Of a DNA stretch of 13,177 nt, positions 7,138-13,177 are shown one piece after another. How positions within the stretch are numbered: the first letter of the stretch is position 1; each line of letters opens with the position of its first letter. The stretch spans positions 1 to 13,177 of the forward strand of contig JAEYZR010000184.1 in the NCBI GenBank assembly GCA_023427945.1, in the 5' to 3' direction. The notes under the pieces were generated by a model, which was not told the origin of the DNA, ran no database searches, and saw only the letters and a program-made list of their open reading frames with translations. Position numbers and translations under genes: made by a program. This DNA comes from Pseudomonadota bacterium (lineage in GTDB: Bacteria > Pseudomonadota > Gammaproteobacteria > Burkholderiales > Burkholderiaceae_B).

Positions 7138-7479
7138 TTATTTGCCTTTGGCGGGATCGACCTTCACCTTGTTCTCGACCTGGGTCACGCCTTCCACACC
7201 GCGTGCCACACGTGCCGCTGCATCGGCTTGCTCGGCAGTCGCCACAGTGCCGGTCAGAGTGACCACGCCATTGTTGGTTTCAGCAGCAATGTCCAGGGCA
7301 CTCAGGTTTTTCTCCGCAACGATCGCTGCCTTGACCTTGGTGGTCACTACAGCATCGGAGGTGTATTCGCCTACGGATTGCTTGGGCTTGGTGTCATTGG
7401 CAGCAACGGCCATGCTTGCTGCGCCCAGCGAAAGAGACAGACCCAGGGCGGAAGCGCTCAAAATTTTGGTCAACGTCAT
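7138..7479 (-). CDS. Periplasmic BON-domain (OsmY-like) protein
   Basis: This is a small exported protein with one BON domain, a fold found in envelope-stress and lipid-associated proteins such as OsmY and DolP. The start at 7479 gives 113 residues and is preceded by AAAAGGAG with a 7-nt spacer; an in-frame upstream ATG (7503) would place the initiator before that ribosome-binding site and is rejected. Residues 1-26 form a Sec signal peptide ending AVA, with the mature protein starting near ANDTK. The BON domain spans about 42-108 (VVTTKVKAAIVAE, 'LDIAAETNNGVVTLTGTVAT', 'VEGVTQVENKVKV'). Most OsmY proteins carry two BON domains; this has one. The neighbouring DUF1328 gene upstream on the same strand is often stress-induced in related bacteria, so a joint envelope-stress role is plausible but inferred. 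Confidence 0.88.
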   Translation of the reverse strand: MTLTKILSASALGLSLSLGAASMAVAANDTKPKQSVGEYTSDAVVTTKVKAAIVAEKNLSALDIAAETNNGVVTLTGTVATAEQADAAARVARGVEGVTQVENKVKVDPAKGK

Positions 7480-7513
7480 GGTGCTACTCCTTTTGTAGTG
7501 CAAAAAATGGATG

Positions 7514-7537
7514 GGAATACCCGGCGCGCGGGATTCC
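7514..7537 (-). terminator. Hairpin plus T6 between the DUF1328 gene and the BON gene
   Basis: GGAATACCCG (7514-7523) pairs with CGGGATTCC (7529-7537) with one bulged A and a GCGCG loop. Read on the minus strand, six Ts (plus-strand A6 at 7502-7507) follow 6 nt after the stem. It fits a terminator for the DUF1328 transcript or an attenuator in the BON leader, since it ends about 35 nt before the BON start. Confidence 0.5.
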
Positions 7538-7557
7538 GGAGCGAATCGAAATGCCGA

Positions 7558-7722
7558 CTATTTTTTTCGGAACATCCCACTGAGGATCGAAAACACCGCC
7601 AATATCAAGAAGATGTAGAACAGGACTTTCGCGATCCCGGCTGCGCCTGCAGCAATACCGCCAAACCCCAGCACGGCTGCGATGATGGCGATAACGAAGA
7701 AGACGACGGCGTAGTGCAGCAT
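7558..7722 (-). CDS. DUF1328 small membrane protein (YtjA family)
   Basis: A 54-residue hydrophobic protein starting MLHYAVVFFVIAIIAAVLGF and ending in a short basic tail FRKK. There are two predicted membrane segments (about 4-20 and 32-49) separated by a Gly/Ala-rich turn (GFGGIAAGAAGIAK). This pattern is the hallmark of the DUF1328/YtjA family, which is normally 50-60 residues long. The ATG at 7722 has GGAG 6 nt upstream, and the stop is TAG at 7558-7560. The molecular function of the family is not established; members sit in the inner membrane and are often stress-associated. The gene precedes the BON gene on the same strand with a 78-bp gap containing a hairpin. Confidence 0.88.
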   Translation of the reverse strand: MLHYAVVFFVIAIIAAVLGFGGIAAGAAGIAKVLFYIFLILAVFSILSGMFRKK

Positions 7723-7818
7723 GATGGGCTCCAGTGCAGATGGTGCTCCATGCTAGCAAGGATGATGCCTGGCCTTTCCGGCGGTGTATGACAGGCTCGA
7801 AAATCAGGTCGACAGCAT

Positions 7819-8961
7819 TCAGCTTCGTTTGAAAGGACTGTGCTCGTCCAGTACGCCGCGGTAGGACTCGATGGCCTGCGTCTCGCGATCCAGGAAATCG
7901 GCGATTGCCTCTGCGTAGCGTGCGTCACCCACCCAGTGTGCGGAATGCGTAGTGACAGGTAACAGGCCTCTGGCGATCTTGTGTTCGCCTTGCGCACCGC
8001 CTTCAAAGCAGTCCAGGCCCTGGGTGATGCAGTATTCGATTGACTGCAGATAACACGTCTCGAAATGCAGGCCGGAAACGAATCTTGTCGCTCCCCAATA
8101 GCGTCCGTAAACAGTCGAACGATGGACGATATCGAGTGCACAGGCGACTCTCTCGCCTGCCTGGTAGGCGATGATCAACAATATTCCGTCGGGCAATGCC
8201 GCACGTATGCCTTCGAATGCGTCGCGGGTGAGGTAGGGCGCATTGCCGTGTTCGTGATAGGTCGTGACATAGCAGTCATAGAAGAAATCCAGATCCTCAT
8301 CCACGATGTCGGCGCCTCGACGCCACTGGAAAGTAATACCGGCCTGCATCACGCGTTTGCGATCCTGCATGATCCGCTTTCGTTTGTCCTTACTCATGGT
8401 GGACAAAAACGCTGCCATGTCGCCGTAGCGCTGGTTGTGCCAATGGAATTGCACGCCCGAGCGAATCATGTAGCCGGCCTGCTCGAACACGGCAAGGTCC
8501 TGCTCGTGTGGAAACAGCACATGCAGGGACGAGAGATTGTTCTGCTTGGCCAGGTCGATAGCGGCCCGTGCCAGGATCAGCTTGTCGCTGGCGGATCGGG
8601 CAAGAAGCCTTGGCCCGGCAACCGGCGTGAAAGGGACTGCAGCAACCAGTTTCGGGTAATACAGCAGGCCGTTTCGCATGTAGGCATCGGCCCAGGCATG
8701 ATCAAATACGTACTCGCCGCGTGAATGCCGCTTCAGGTAGAGCAACATGGCGCCGAGCAGTTCGCCCTCACACTGCAGCGTCAGGCAAAGTGGCGTCCAT
8801 CCGGTGGCCGGGCTGGCGCATCCGCTCTTGTGCATGGCCTGTAGAAAGCCATGTTTCATGAACGGGTTCTCGCCCGCCAATGCATCCCACTGTTCTGGTG
8901 CGATGGCATCAAGCGATTCGCAAAGCTCAAGTTGCACCTTGCCGGTTTCGTCAGGGGACAA
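7819..8961 (-). CDS. COG3146/DUF482 GNAT-like (FemAB-fold) protein
   Basis: A 380-residue predicted cytoplasmic protein of the DUF482 family, annotated variously as 'peptidoglycan biosynthesis' or GNAT N-acyltransferase; its reaction is unproven. Family signatures seen are GENPFMKHGFLQAM (30-43), FDHAWADAY (86-94), YYPKLVAAVPFTPVAGPRLL (101-120), GVQFHWHNQRYGDM (169-182), SKDKRKRI (190-197) and the C-terminal FEGGAQGEHKIARGLLP. There is no signal peptide or membrane segment. The start is a TTG at 8961 with AAAGG 8 nt upstream; the first in-frame ATG is residue 35, inside a conserved motif, so a non-ATG start is almost forced. The gene faces the DUF455 gene head to head with a 14-bp gap, implying overlapping control regions. 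Family assignment is firm, function unknown. Confidence 0.85.
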   Translation of the reverse strand: MSPDETGKVQLELCESLDAIAPEQWDALAGENPFMKHGFLQAMHKSGCASPATGWTPLCLTLQCEGELLGAMLLYLKRHSRGEYVFDHAWADAYMRNGLLYYPKLVAAVPFTPVAGPRLLARSASDKLILARAAIDLAKQNNLSSLHVLFPHEQDLAVFEQAGYMIRSGVQFHWHNQRYGDMAAFLSTMSKDKRKRIMQDRKRVMQAGITFQWRRGADIVDEDLDFFYDCYVTTYHEHGNAPYLTRDAFEGIRAALPDGILLIIAYQAGERVACALDIVHRSTVYGRYWGATRFVSGLHFETCYLQSIEYCITQGLDCFEGGAQGEHKIARGLLPVTTHSAHWVGDARYAEAIADFLDRETQAIESYRGVLDEHSPFKRS

Positions 8962-8963
8962 AC

Positions 8964-8971
8964 GGTTAACC
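8964..8971. promoter_or_regulatory. 8-bp palindrome GGTTAACC between divergent starts
   Basis: The exact palindrome GGTTAACC occupies most of the 14-bp gap between the TTG of the DUF482 gene (8961) and the ATG of the DUF455 gene (8976). On the minus strand it overlaps the AAAGG ribosome-binding site. Its position suggests a shared operator or simply overlapping ribosome-binding sequences; an 8-bp palindrome alone is weak evidence. Confidence 0.25.
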
Positions 8972-8975
8972 TTTC

Positions 8976-9767
8976 ATGATGACAGACAACTCATTGCGCG
9001 CCTTGGCGCTGCACGCACTCAAGCAAACGACCTGGCCTGACAAGCAGGCGGCCATTGCATCCATACCTTCGACTGCCGGGATCGATGTTACCAGCGTGCT
9101 GCATTGTGATGTGCCTTTGCCAGGGCGACCTGCGCAACCTCTGCTGGTGCCGCCGGACCAGGTGCCCAGGCGGAAACTGAACACGCCCGCCGGGCGAGCG
9201 GCACTCCTGCACGCTCTCGCCCATATCGAATTCAACGCCATCAATCTGGCCCTCGATGTGGTGTGGCGTTTTCCGGGAATGCCTCCCGCTTTCTACACGG
9301 ACTGGATGACCGTTGCGCGTGAGGAGGCCTATCATTTCGACATGCTCAGCCGTCATCTGGCCAGCCTTGGTGTTGCCTATGGTGACTTTGCTGCGCATGA
9401 CGGGCTGTGGCAGATGGCTGCCCGTACGAATGACGATCTTCTGGCGCGCCTGGCCCTGGTGCCACGCACCCTGGAGGCGCGTGGCCTGGATGTCTCGCCG
9501 GCCATCCGCGACAAGCTGGCGCAGGCGGGCGACGCCCATGCTGCCGGCATCCTGGATATCATTCTGCGCGACGAGATCGGGCATGTCAGCGTGGGCAATA
9601 AATGGTTCAAGTGGTTGTGCGCGCGAGAGAATCGCCTGCCTGTCCCTACCTATCGCGACCTGTCGCAACGTTACGACGCACCTCGTTTGAAGGGGCCGTT
9701 CAATATTCCGGCACGTCGGCAGGCCGGCTTTGACGACGAAGAAATCGAAGCCCTGTTGGCGCAATGA
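8976..9767 (+). CDS. DUF455 ferritin-like domain protein
   Basis: A 263-residue soluble protein of the DUF455 family, in the ferritin-like/MiaE-related superfamily of four-helix di-iron proteins. Candidate di-iron ligands are visible in order: Glu85 (AHIEFNAI), Glu117 and His120 (REEAYHF), Glu168 (LEARGLDVSP) and Glu200/His203 (RDEIGHVSVGNKWF), giving the two ExxH motifs of the fold. Length is normal. Two adjacent ATGs (8976, 8979) are possible starts, neither with a good ribosome-binding site; the first is used here. The reaction of the family is not established, although MiaE relatives are tRNA hydroxylases. The head-to-head arrangement with the DUF482 gene suggests shared expression. It ends 34 bp from the convergent integrase-arm ORF. 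Confidence 0.87.
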   Translation: MMTDNSLRALALHALKQTTWPDKQAAIASIPSTAGIDVTSVLHCDVPLPGRPAQPLLVPPDQVPRRKLNTPAGRAALLHALAHIEFNAINLALDVVWRFPGMPPAFYTDWMTVAREEAYHFDMLSRHLASLGVAYGDFAAHDGLWQMAARTNDDLLARLALVPRTLEARGLDVSPAIRDKLAQAGDAHAAGILDIILRDEIGHVSVGNKWFKWLCARENRLPVPTYRDLSQRYDAPRLKGPFNIPARRQAGFDDEEIEALLAQ

Positions 9768-9801
9768 GATCGCGTTGAGTACGTAATAACGACGCGAGCC
9801 G

Positions 9802-10008
9802 TCAACGACGTGGAAAAAATTTCTCGTGGTCGAAATCGCCTTTTTCGATGCTTGACAGGACCGCCTCCCGCAGACGCGCCGCCCGTTGCAGATTGCCCGG
9901 GCTGGGCTTCATGCGCAGTCTCTCCACGCATAGTTTGCCGTCATGCCAGAAGCCAATCTCGATGGAAGATTCCGATGCTGGTCTGACGCCGTCCAGAGGA
10001 GGATTCAC
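9802..10008 (-). CDS. Solitary integrase arm-DNA-binding domain (DUF3596-like), remnant or small gene
   Basis: From the GTG at 10008 this encodes 68 residues. The segment SSIEIGFWHDGKLCVERLRMKPSPGNLQRAARLREAVLSSIEKGDFDHEKFFPRR resembles the N-terminal arm-type DNA-binding domain of tyrosine recombinases from phages and islands (pattern: IxIxFxYxGxRCxExL...PT..NL..A.RLR.EI...I..GTFDY..FFP). The stop comes exactly where that domain ends, and the catalytic core is absent. The downstream DNA in all three minus frames is the antisense of the DUF455 gene within 35 bp, so nothing more of an integrase is left. AAAGGA lies 7 nt before an in-frame TTG (10011) and 10 nt before the GTG. It may be a decayed integrase or a retained arm-only DNA-binding protein. 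No att repeat or tRNA was seen alongside. Confidence 0.55.
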   Translation of the reverse strand: MNPPLDGVRPASESSIEIGFWHDGKLCVERLRMKPSPGNLQRAARLREAVLSSIEKGDFDHEKFFPRR

Positions 10009-10011
10009 CAA

Positions 10012-10339
10012 TTTTCAATCCTTTTTCGCGATCAAACGATCCGCACAAAAAACGCAGTGGCCCACTTTACCCTCAAGCGTCGTCGCCTGGTGGTGCAGCG
10101 CATGGGGGATGTCAGAACGATTGCTTGGTTCGTTCGATCCCACTCCGGTTTCCGCCGATGTATTGCCCGTCATTTCGACTGGCATGAGGTTTGCTGGCGC
10201 GCACCATGATGCGTGCAACCCATGCGTTGCCGAATCTGGTTCATTTGTGCGTCTCGCACCAACTTCTTTGCGCTGTCCTGCCGTGTTGAGCAGCCGCTTG
10301 TCATTCGAGGTCAAGGGCCGGCGCATGTAAGGATCCGAC
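10012..10339. other. About 330-bp stretch without a convincing gene, upstream of the dehydrogenase operon
   Basis: This stretch must contain the promoter of the dehydrogenase operon, but I cannot point to a convincing -35/-10 pair. It contains a small perfect hairpin GTGCG-TCT-CGCAC at 10247-10259. The minus strand is open throughout: a frame starting ATG at 10341 and stopping at 10015 would give 108 residues ending GHCVFCADRLIAKKD with a CxxC. Its last codons overlap the ribosome-binding site of the integrase-arm ORF. Composition is His/Asn/Ser rich and codon third positions are less GC-rich than in the neighbours, so I do not call it a gene. Confidence 0.4.
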
Positions 10340-11065
10340 ATGACCGATAGCTCCAGGTTCAAGAGCCGCCGCGATTTCTTCACGCGTGCCGGCGCTATCC
10401 CTGTCTCCATTGCAACACTGAACTACGTCCCGGCCGCCGCCGCAGCGACACCGCCGCAAGCGTCGTCAGCGGCGAAACCCGACGCGCCACCCTATAAGCC
10501 CGGTTATTTCTCCGAAGCCGAACTCGCATTTCTCGAGGCCGCCTGTGATCGCTTGATTCCCAGCGATGATCTGGGTCCGGGCGCGGTCGAGGCAGGCGTG
10601 CTCGAGTTCCTGGACCGTCATATGCAGACGCCGTACGCGGCGGGTGCCATCTGGTACATGCAGGGACCATTCATAGAGTCCAAGCCGGAGTTTGGCTATC
10701 AAGGCAAGCTCACGCTCAAGGATCTCATGCGCGTTGGCATTTCTGAATTCGACGCTTATTGCAAGAAGACAGATGGCAAGCCTTTCAAGGATCTGACGCA
10801 CGAGCGCCAGGAAGCGCTGCTCAAGGAGGCGCAGTCGGACAAGCTCGCTTTCGAGGGCCTGTCATCAAAGCTGTTTTTTACGACCCTGCTTGACGAGACC
10901 AAGTACGGGTTTTTCTCCGACCCCATACACGGCGGCAACAAGAACATGGTGGGCTGGAAATTGATCGAATATCCAGGCATGCGAGCCGACTACATGGATT
11001 GGGTCACGGTGCGTGACAAACGCTATCCGTTGGGTCCCGTGGATCTGTCTGGAAACAGGGGTTGA
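10340..11065 (+). CDS. Gluconate 2-dehydrogenase subunit 3 family protein (Tat-exported small subunit)
   Basis: This is the small (gamma) subunit of a three-component membrane dehydrogenase. The ATG at 10340 has AAGGA 6 nt upstream and gives 241 residues. The N terminus carries a twin-arginine signal S9-R-R-D-F-F14 followed by a hydrophobic/Ala-rich region (to about residue 36). The Gluconate_2-dh3 domain follows from about 55 (YFSEAELAFLEAACDRLIPSDDLGPGAVEAGVLEFLD) to about 225. In this family the small subunit acts as a chaperone and provides the Tat signal by which the signal-less GMC subunit is exported as a folded complex ('hitchhiker' export). Its stop overlaps the alternative TTG start of the next gene, indicating tight coupling. 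Function by family; substrate not determinable. Confidence 0.88.
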   Translation: MTDSSRFKSRRDFFTRAGAIPVSIATLNYVPAAAAATPPQASSAAKPDAPPYKPGYFSEAELAFLEAACDRLIPSDDLGPGAVEAGVLEFLDRHMQTPYAAGAIWYMQGPFIESKPEFGYQGKLTLKDLMRVGISEFDAYCKKTDGKPFKDLTHERQEALLKEAQSDKLAFEGLSSKLFFTTLLDETKYGFFSDPIHGGNKNMVGWKLIEYPGMRADYMDWVTVRDKRYPLGPVDLSGNRG

Positions 11066-11067
11066 AT

Positions 11068-12843
11068 GTGACGATTACCAAAGAACATGTCGATGTCGTT
11101 GTCGTGGGCCTGGGATGGGCCGGTGCCATTCTCGCTAAAGAGATGCTTGAAGCGGGCATGAAGGTCGTCGCCCTGGAGCGCGGTCCGGATCGCGACGAGA
11201 CGCGCGAATTCGCCTACCCGCGAGTGGTCGATGAACTCGAGGGCTCGGTGCACCGTCGTTTTCTGCAAAGCCTTAGCCAGGAAACACTCACGATCCGCCA
11301 TGCACCGAACGAGACTGCCGTGCCTTACCGGCAGATGGGCTCTTTCAAACCTGGCACAGGCGTAGGGGGCGCCGGGAGTCACTGGTCCGGTTGTCAGTTC
11401 CGGGCATTGCCCGAAGACATGAATCTGCGCACGCAGATCGAAGAGCGTTACGGTCGGGCGTTCATTCCCGAGCACATGACTATCCAGGACTTCCCGGTCA
11501 CCTACGACGAACTGGAAGGCAGCTTCGACAAATTCGAAAAAGTCTGTGGCACTTCGGGCAAGGCGGGCGTCTTGAATGGCAAGGTCGTCGAAGGGGGAAA
11601 CCCGTTCGAAGGTTCGCGCAGCAGCGAGTTTCCCACGCCTCCGACCGCTGATTATCTGGGGGCCGAGTACTTTTATCGCGCCTCGCGCGAACTGGGCTAC
11701 CACGCCTTTCCCATTCCCTCGGCCACGCTGTCGAAGTCCTATACCAATCCGTACGGCTGTCAGATCGGACCGTGCAACTACTGTGGTTTCTGTAGTGACT
11801 ATGGCTGTCTGAATTATTCGAAAGCCTCGCCCAACATCTGTGTCTTGCCCGCCGTGCGCCGTCACGAAGATTTCGAGTTGCGCACGCTCAGCCAGGTCCT
11901 GAAGGTCAACCTGGATTCCAGTGGAAAAAAGGCGACGGGCGTGACGTATCTCGATGCGCAAGGACGCGAATGTGTGCAGCCTGCCGACCTGATCTTTGTC
12001 TGTACGTTCGCCTACAACAACGTGCACATGATGTTGGTGTCGGGCATCGGCAAACCCTATGATCCCATCAGCAACCAGGGCGTCGTGGGGCGCAACTATT
12101 CCTATCAGAACCTGAACCGGGTCACGATGTTCTTCGGACCCGAAGTGCAAGCCAACGGCTTCATCGGTATCGGCGGCAGCGGCGTGACGTTCGACGATCT
12201 GAACGGCAAGCAGCTCGATGCCACACAGAGCGGCTTCGTGGGCGGAGGCATCATCTGGGCGCGCCAGCCCGGATCGGGTCCCGTGCGCGGCGTATCGGTG
12301 CCTCCCGGCACGCCATCGTGGGGGTCGAGCTGGAAGAAGGCGGCGCGTGAGTCGTTTCGCCACAATTTCTATTTCGAAGTGCAGGGTGCGTGCATGTCCT
12401 ACCGCACGAACTATCTGGACCTGGATCCCACTTACAAGGATGCCTTTGGCCGACCGCTGCTGCGCATGACATTCAACTGGGATCCCAACGAGATCAAGGC
12501 TTCGCAATATCTCACCGCCAAGGCCCGGGAAATGGCCAAGGTTCTCAACCCCAAGGCCGTGGCAGGAGGGCCGAAGAAGGATGGCGAGAGCTACGACATC
12601 ACGAAGTACCAGAGCACGCACACCTGTGGTGGCGCGATCATGGGCGACGACCCCAGTACGTCGGCATTGAACAAGTACCTGCAGTGCTGGGACGTCCACA
12701 ATGTTTTTGTGGTGGGGGCCAATGCCTTCCCGCAGAACAATGGCTACAACCCGACAGGCATGGTGGGCGCATTGGCGTACTGGACCGCGAAGGCCGTGCG
12801 TGAGCAGTACCTGTCGAATCCTCGCCCGCTCGTGGCGATTTAA
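11068..12843 (+). CDS. GMC-family FAD dehydrogenase large subunit (gluconate/sugar/polyol type) with Cys cluster
   Basis: The catalytic flavoprotein of the complex oxidises a sugar, sugar acid or polyol and passes electrons to the cytochrome subunit. From the GTG at 11068 (AGGGG 6 nt upstream) it has 591 residues; an in-frame TTG at 11062 is the alternative. It starts with an FAD Rossmann motif VVVVGLGWAG (GxGxxG at 14-19) and has no signal peptide of its own. 'GTGVGGAGSHWSG' is the second FAD-contacting GMC motif. A cysteine cluster C231-x4-C236-x2-C239-x2-C242-x4-C247 is present, of the kind seen in gluconate-dehydrogenase large subunits and comparable to the Fe-S cluster region of FAD-glucose dehydrogenase. 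The GMC C-terminal domain contains the probable active-site pair His518 (STHTCGG) and Asn561 (NGYNPTG). Flanked by the Tat small subunit and cytochrome c. Confidence 0.92.
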   Translation: MTITKEHVDVVVVGLGWAGAILAKEMLEAGMKVVALERGPDRDETREFAYPRVVDELEGSVHRRFLQSLSQETLTIRHAPNETAVPYRQMGSFKPGTGVGGAGSHWSGCQFRALPEDMNLRTQIEERYGRAFIPEHMTIQDFPVTYDELEGSFDKFEKVCGTSGKAGVLNGKVVEGGNPFEGSRSSEFPTPPTADYLGAEYFYRASRELGYHAFPIPSATLSKSYTNPYGCQIGPCNYCGFCSDYGCLNYSKASPNICVLPAVRRHEDFELRTLSQVLKVNLDSSGKKATGVTYLDAQGRECVQPADLIFVCTFAYNNVHMMLVSGIGKPYDPISNQGVVGRNYSYQNLNRVTMFFGPEVQANGFIGIGGSGVTFDDLNGKQLDATQSGFVGGGIIWARQPGSGPVRGVSVPPGTPSWGSSWKKAARESFRHNFYFEVQGACMSYRTNYLDLDPTYKDAFGRPLLRMTFNWDPNEIKASQYLTAKAREMAKVLNPKAVAGGPKKDGESYDITKYQSTHTCGGAIMGDDPSTSALNKYLQCWDVHNVFVVGANAFPQNNGYNPTGMVGALAYWTAKAVREQYLSNPRPLVAI

Positions 12844-12855
12844 CGGGGGGTTGTG

Positions 12856-13177
12856 ATGAAAAAACATTCAAGCCACCGTGGTCTGAAGGTCGTACTGCTG
12901 CTGACCGCGGCGTGCGTGGCCGGCGTTGCGCTCTATGCGTTCCTGCCCACTCGTACGCCTGAACTTGCCAGCGTGCCGGAGCCGGTCGATCAACAGATGA
13001 TCGACCGGGGGCGATACATTGCCACTGCCTCGGACTGTATCGCCTGCCACACCGCGCGTGATACCTCGCCAGACAACCAGCCCTTTGCGGGCGGGCTGGC
13101 AATGGCCACACCGTTCGGTGATGTCTATTCGACGAACATCACGCCCGACAAGCAGACGGGCATAGGCAACTACACAC
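12856..13177 (+). CDS. Membrane-anchored cytochrome c subunit of the dehydrogenase (3' end outside window)
   Basis: The N-terminal 107 residues of a c-type cytochrome are visible, starting ATG at 12856 with a G-rich ribosome-binding stretch (12845-12850), 12 bp after the GMC stop. A basic start (MKKHSSHRGLK) and one hydrophobic segment (11-30) form a membrane anchor or uncleaved signal. A haem-binding site C61-I-A-C64-H65 follows, then 'FAGGLAMATPFGDVYSTNITPDKQTGIG', typical of the first domain of AdhB/gluconate-dehydrogenase cytochrome subunits. Family members usually have three CxxCH sites in 400-450 residues; only the first lies within the window. Role: relaying electrons from the flavoprotein to ubiquinone or the terminal oxidases. 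Identity is strong from motif plus operon. Confidence 0.9.
   Translation, partial: MKKHSSHRGLKVVLLLTAACVAGVALYAFLPTRTPELASVPEPVDQQMIDRGRYIATASDCIACHTARDTSPDNQPFAGGLAMATPFGDVYSTNITPDKQTGIGNYT

Noticed and set aside
7480..7503. Earlier ATG (7503) for the BON protein
   Set aside because: The strong AGGAG site lies between this ATG and the one at 7479, which also gives a normal signal peptide.
9768..9801. Possible att site or terminator between the DUF455 gene and the integrase-arm ORF
   Set aside because: Only a weak interrupted GCGTT/AACGaCGC pairing is seen; no matching direct repeat or tRNA end was found elsewhere in the window.
11023..12867. Very long open frame (614 codons) on the minus strand opposite the GMC dehydrogenase
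   Set aside because: It mirrors the strongly supported GMC gene, is rich in His/Arg/Gly with no recognisable domain, and long antisense frames are expected opposite GC-rich codon-biased genes.
1..13177. tRNA, rRNA, CRISPR arrays or complete insertion sequences
   Set aside because: None recognised by reading both strands; no regularly spaced repeats and no transposase-like protein.

Overview
The window looks like chromosomal DNA of a betaproteobacterium, most likely Alcaligenaceae (Bordetella/Achromobacter/Pusillimonas-like). The basis is moderately high GC, a PhaB nearly identical in plan to the Cupriavidus enzyme, a PhaR-type regulator, and a bamD / rluD-pgeF / pha neighbourhood. The assignment is inferred from protein resemblance recalled from memory; no search was run.

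Left part (1-3806): the 3' portion of an MFS permease of the UMF1/Atg22-like type runs into a hairpin and converges on bamD (minus strand, outer-membrane assembly lipoprotein). Head to head with bamD are rluD (23S rRNA pseudouridine synthase) and the overlapping pgeF (multicopper-oxidase-like YfiH family). This is the same local order as in E. coli, where clpB follows pgeF; here the polyhydroxybutyrate genes follow instead.

Centre (3843-7059): phaC (class I PHA synthase), phaB (acetoacetyl-CoA reductase) and phaR (PHB-responsive repressor) form a same-strand storage-polymer cluster without a phaA thiolase. It ends at a very strong bidirectional hairpin.

Envelope/accessory stretch (7138-9767): two small minus-strand genes encode a periplasmic BON-domain protein and a 54-residue DUF1328 membrane protein. 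They are followed by a minus-strand COG3146/DUF482 acyltransferase-like protein, whose start lies only 14 bp from that of the divergent DUF455 ferritin-like protein, with an 8-bp palindrome between them.

Right part (9802-13177): a solitary 67-68-residue minus-strand ORF resembles only the N-terminal arm-binding domain of a phage integrase. After a roughly 330-bp stretch without a convincing gene comes a three-component membrane dehydrogenase operon of the gluconate-2-dehydrogenase/FAD-GDH type: a Tat-signal small subunit, a GMC flavoprotein with a cysteine cluster, and a membrane-anchored cytochrome c cut by the window end. Electrons would pass from a periplasmic sugar or polyol through FAD and an Fe-S centre to haem c; the substrate cannot be read from the sequence.

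No tRNA, rRNA, CRISPR array or complete insertion sequence was recognised. The most unusual items are the solitary integrase-arm ORF with a possible coupled upstream ORF, the nearly overlapping DUF482/DUF455 pair, and a hairpin plus palindrome in the phaR leader.
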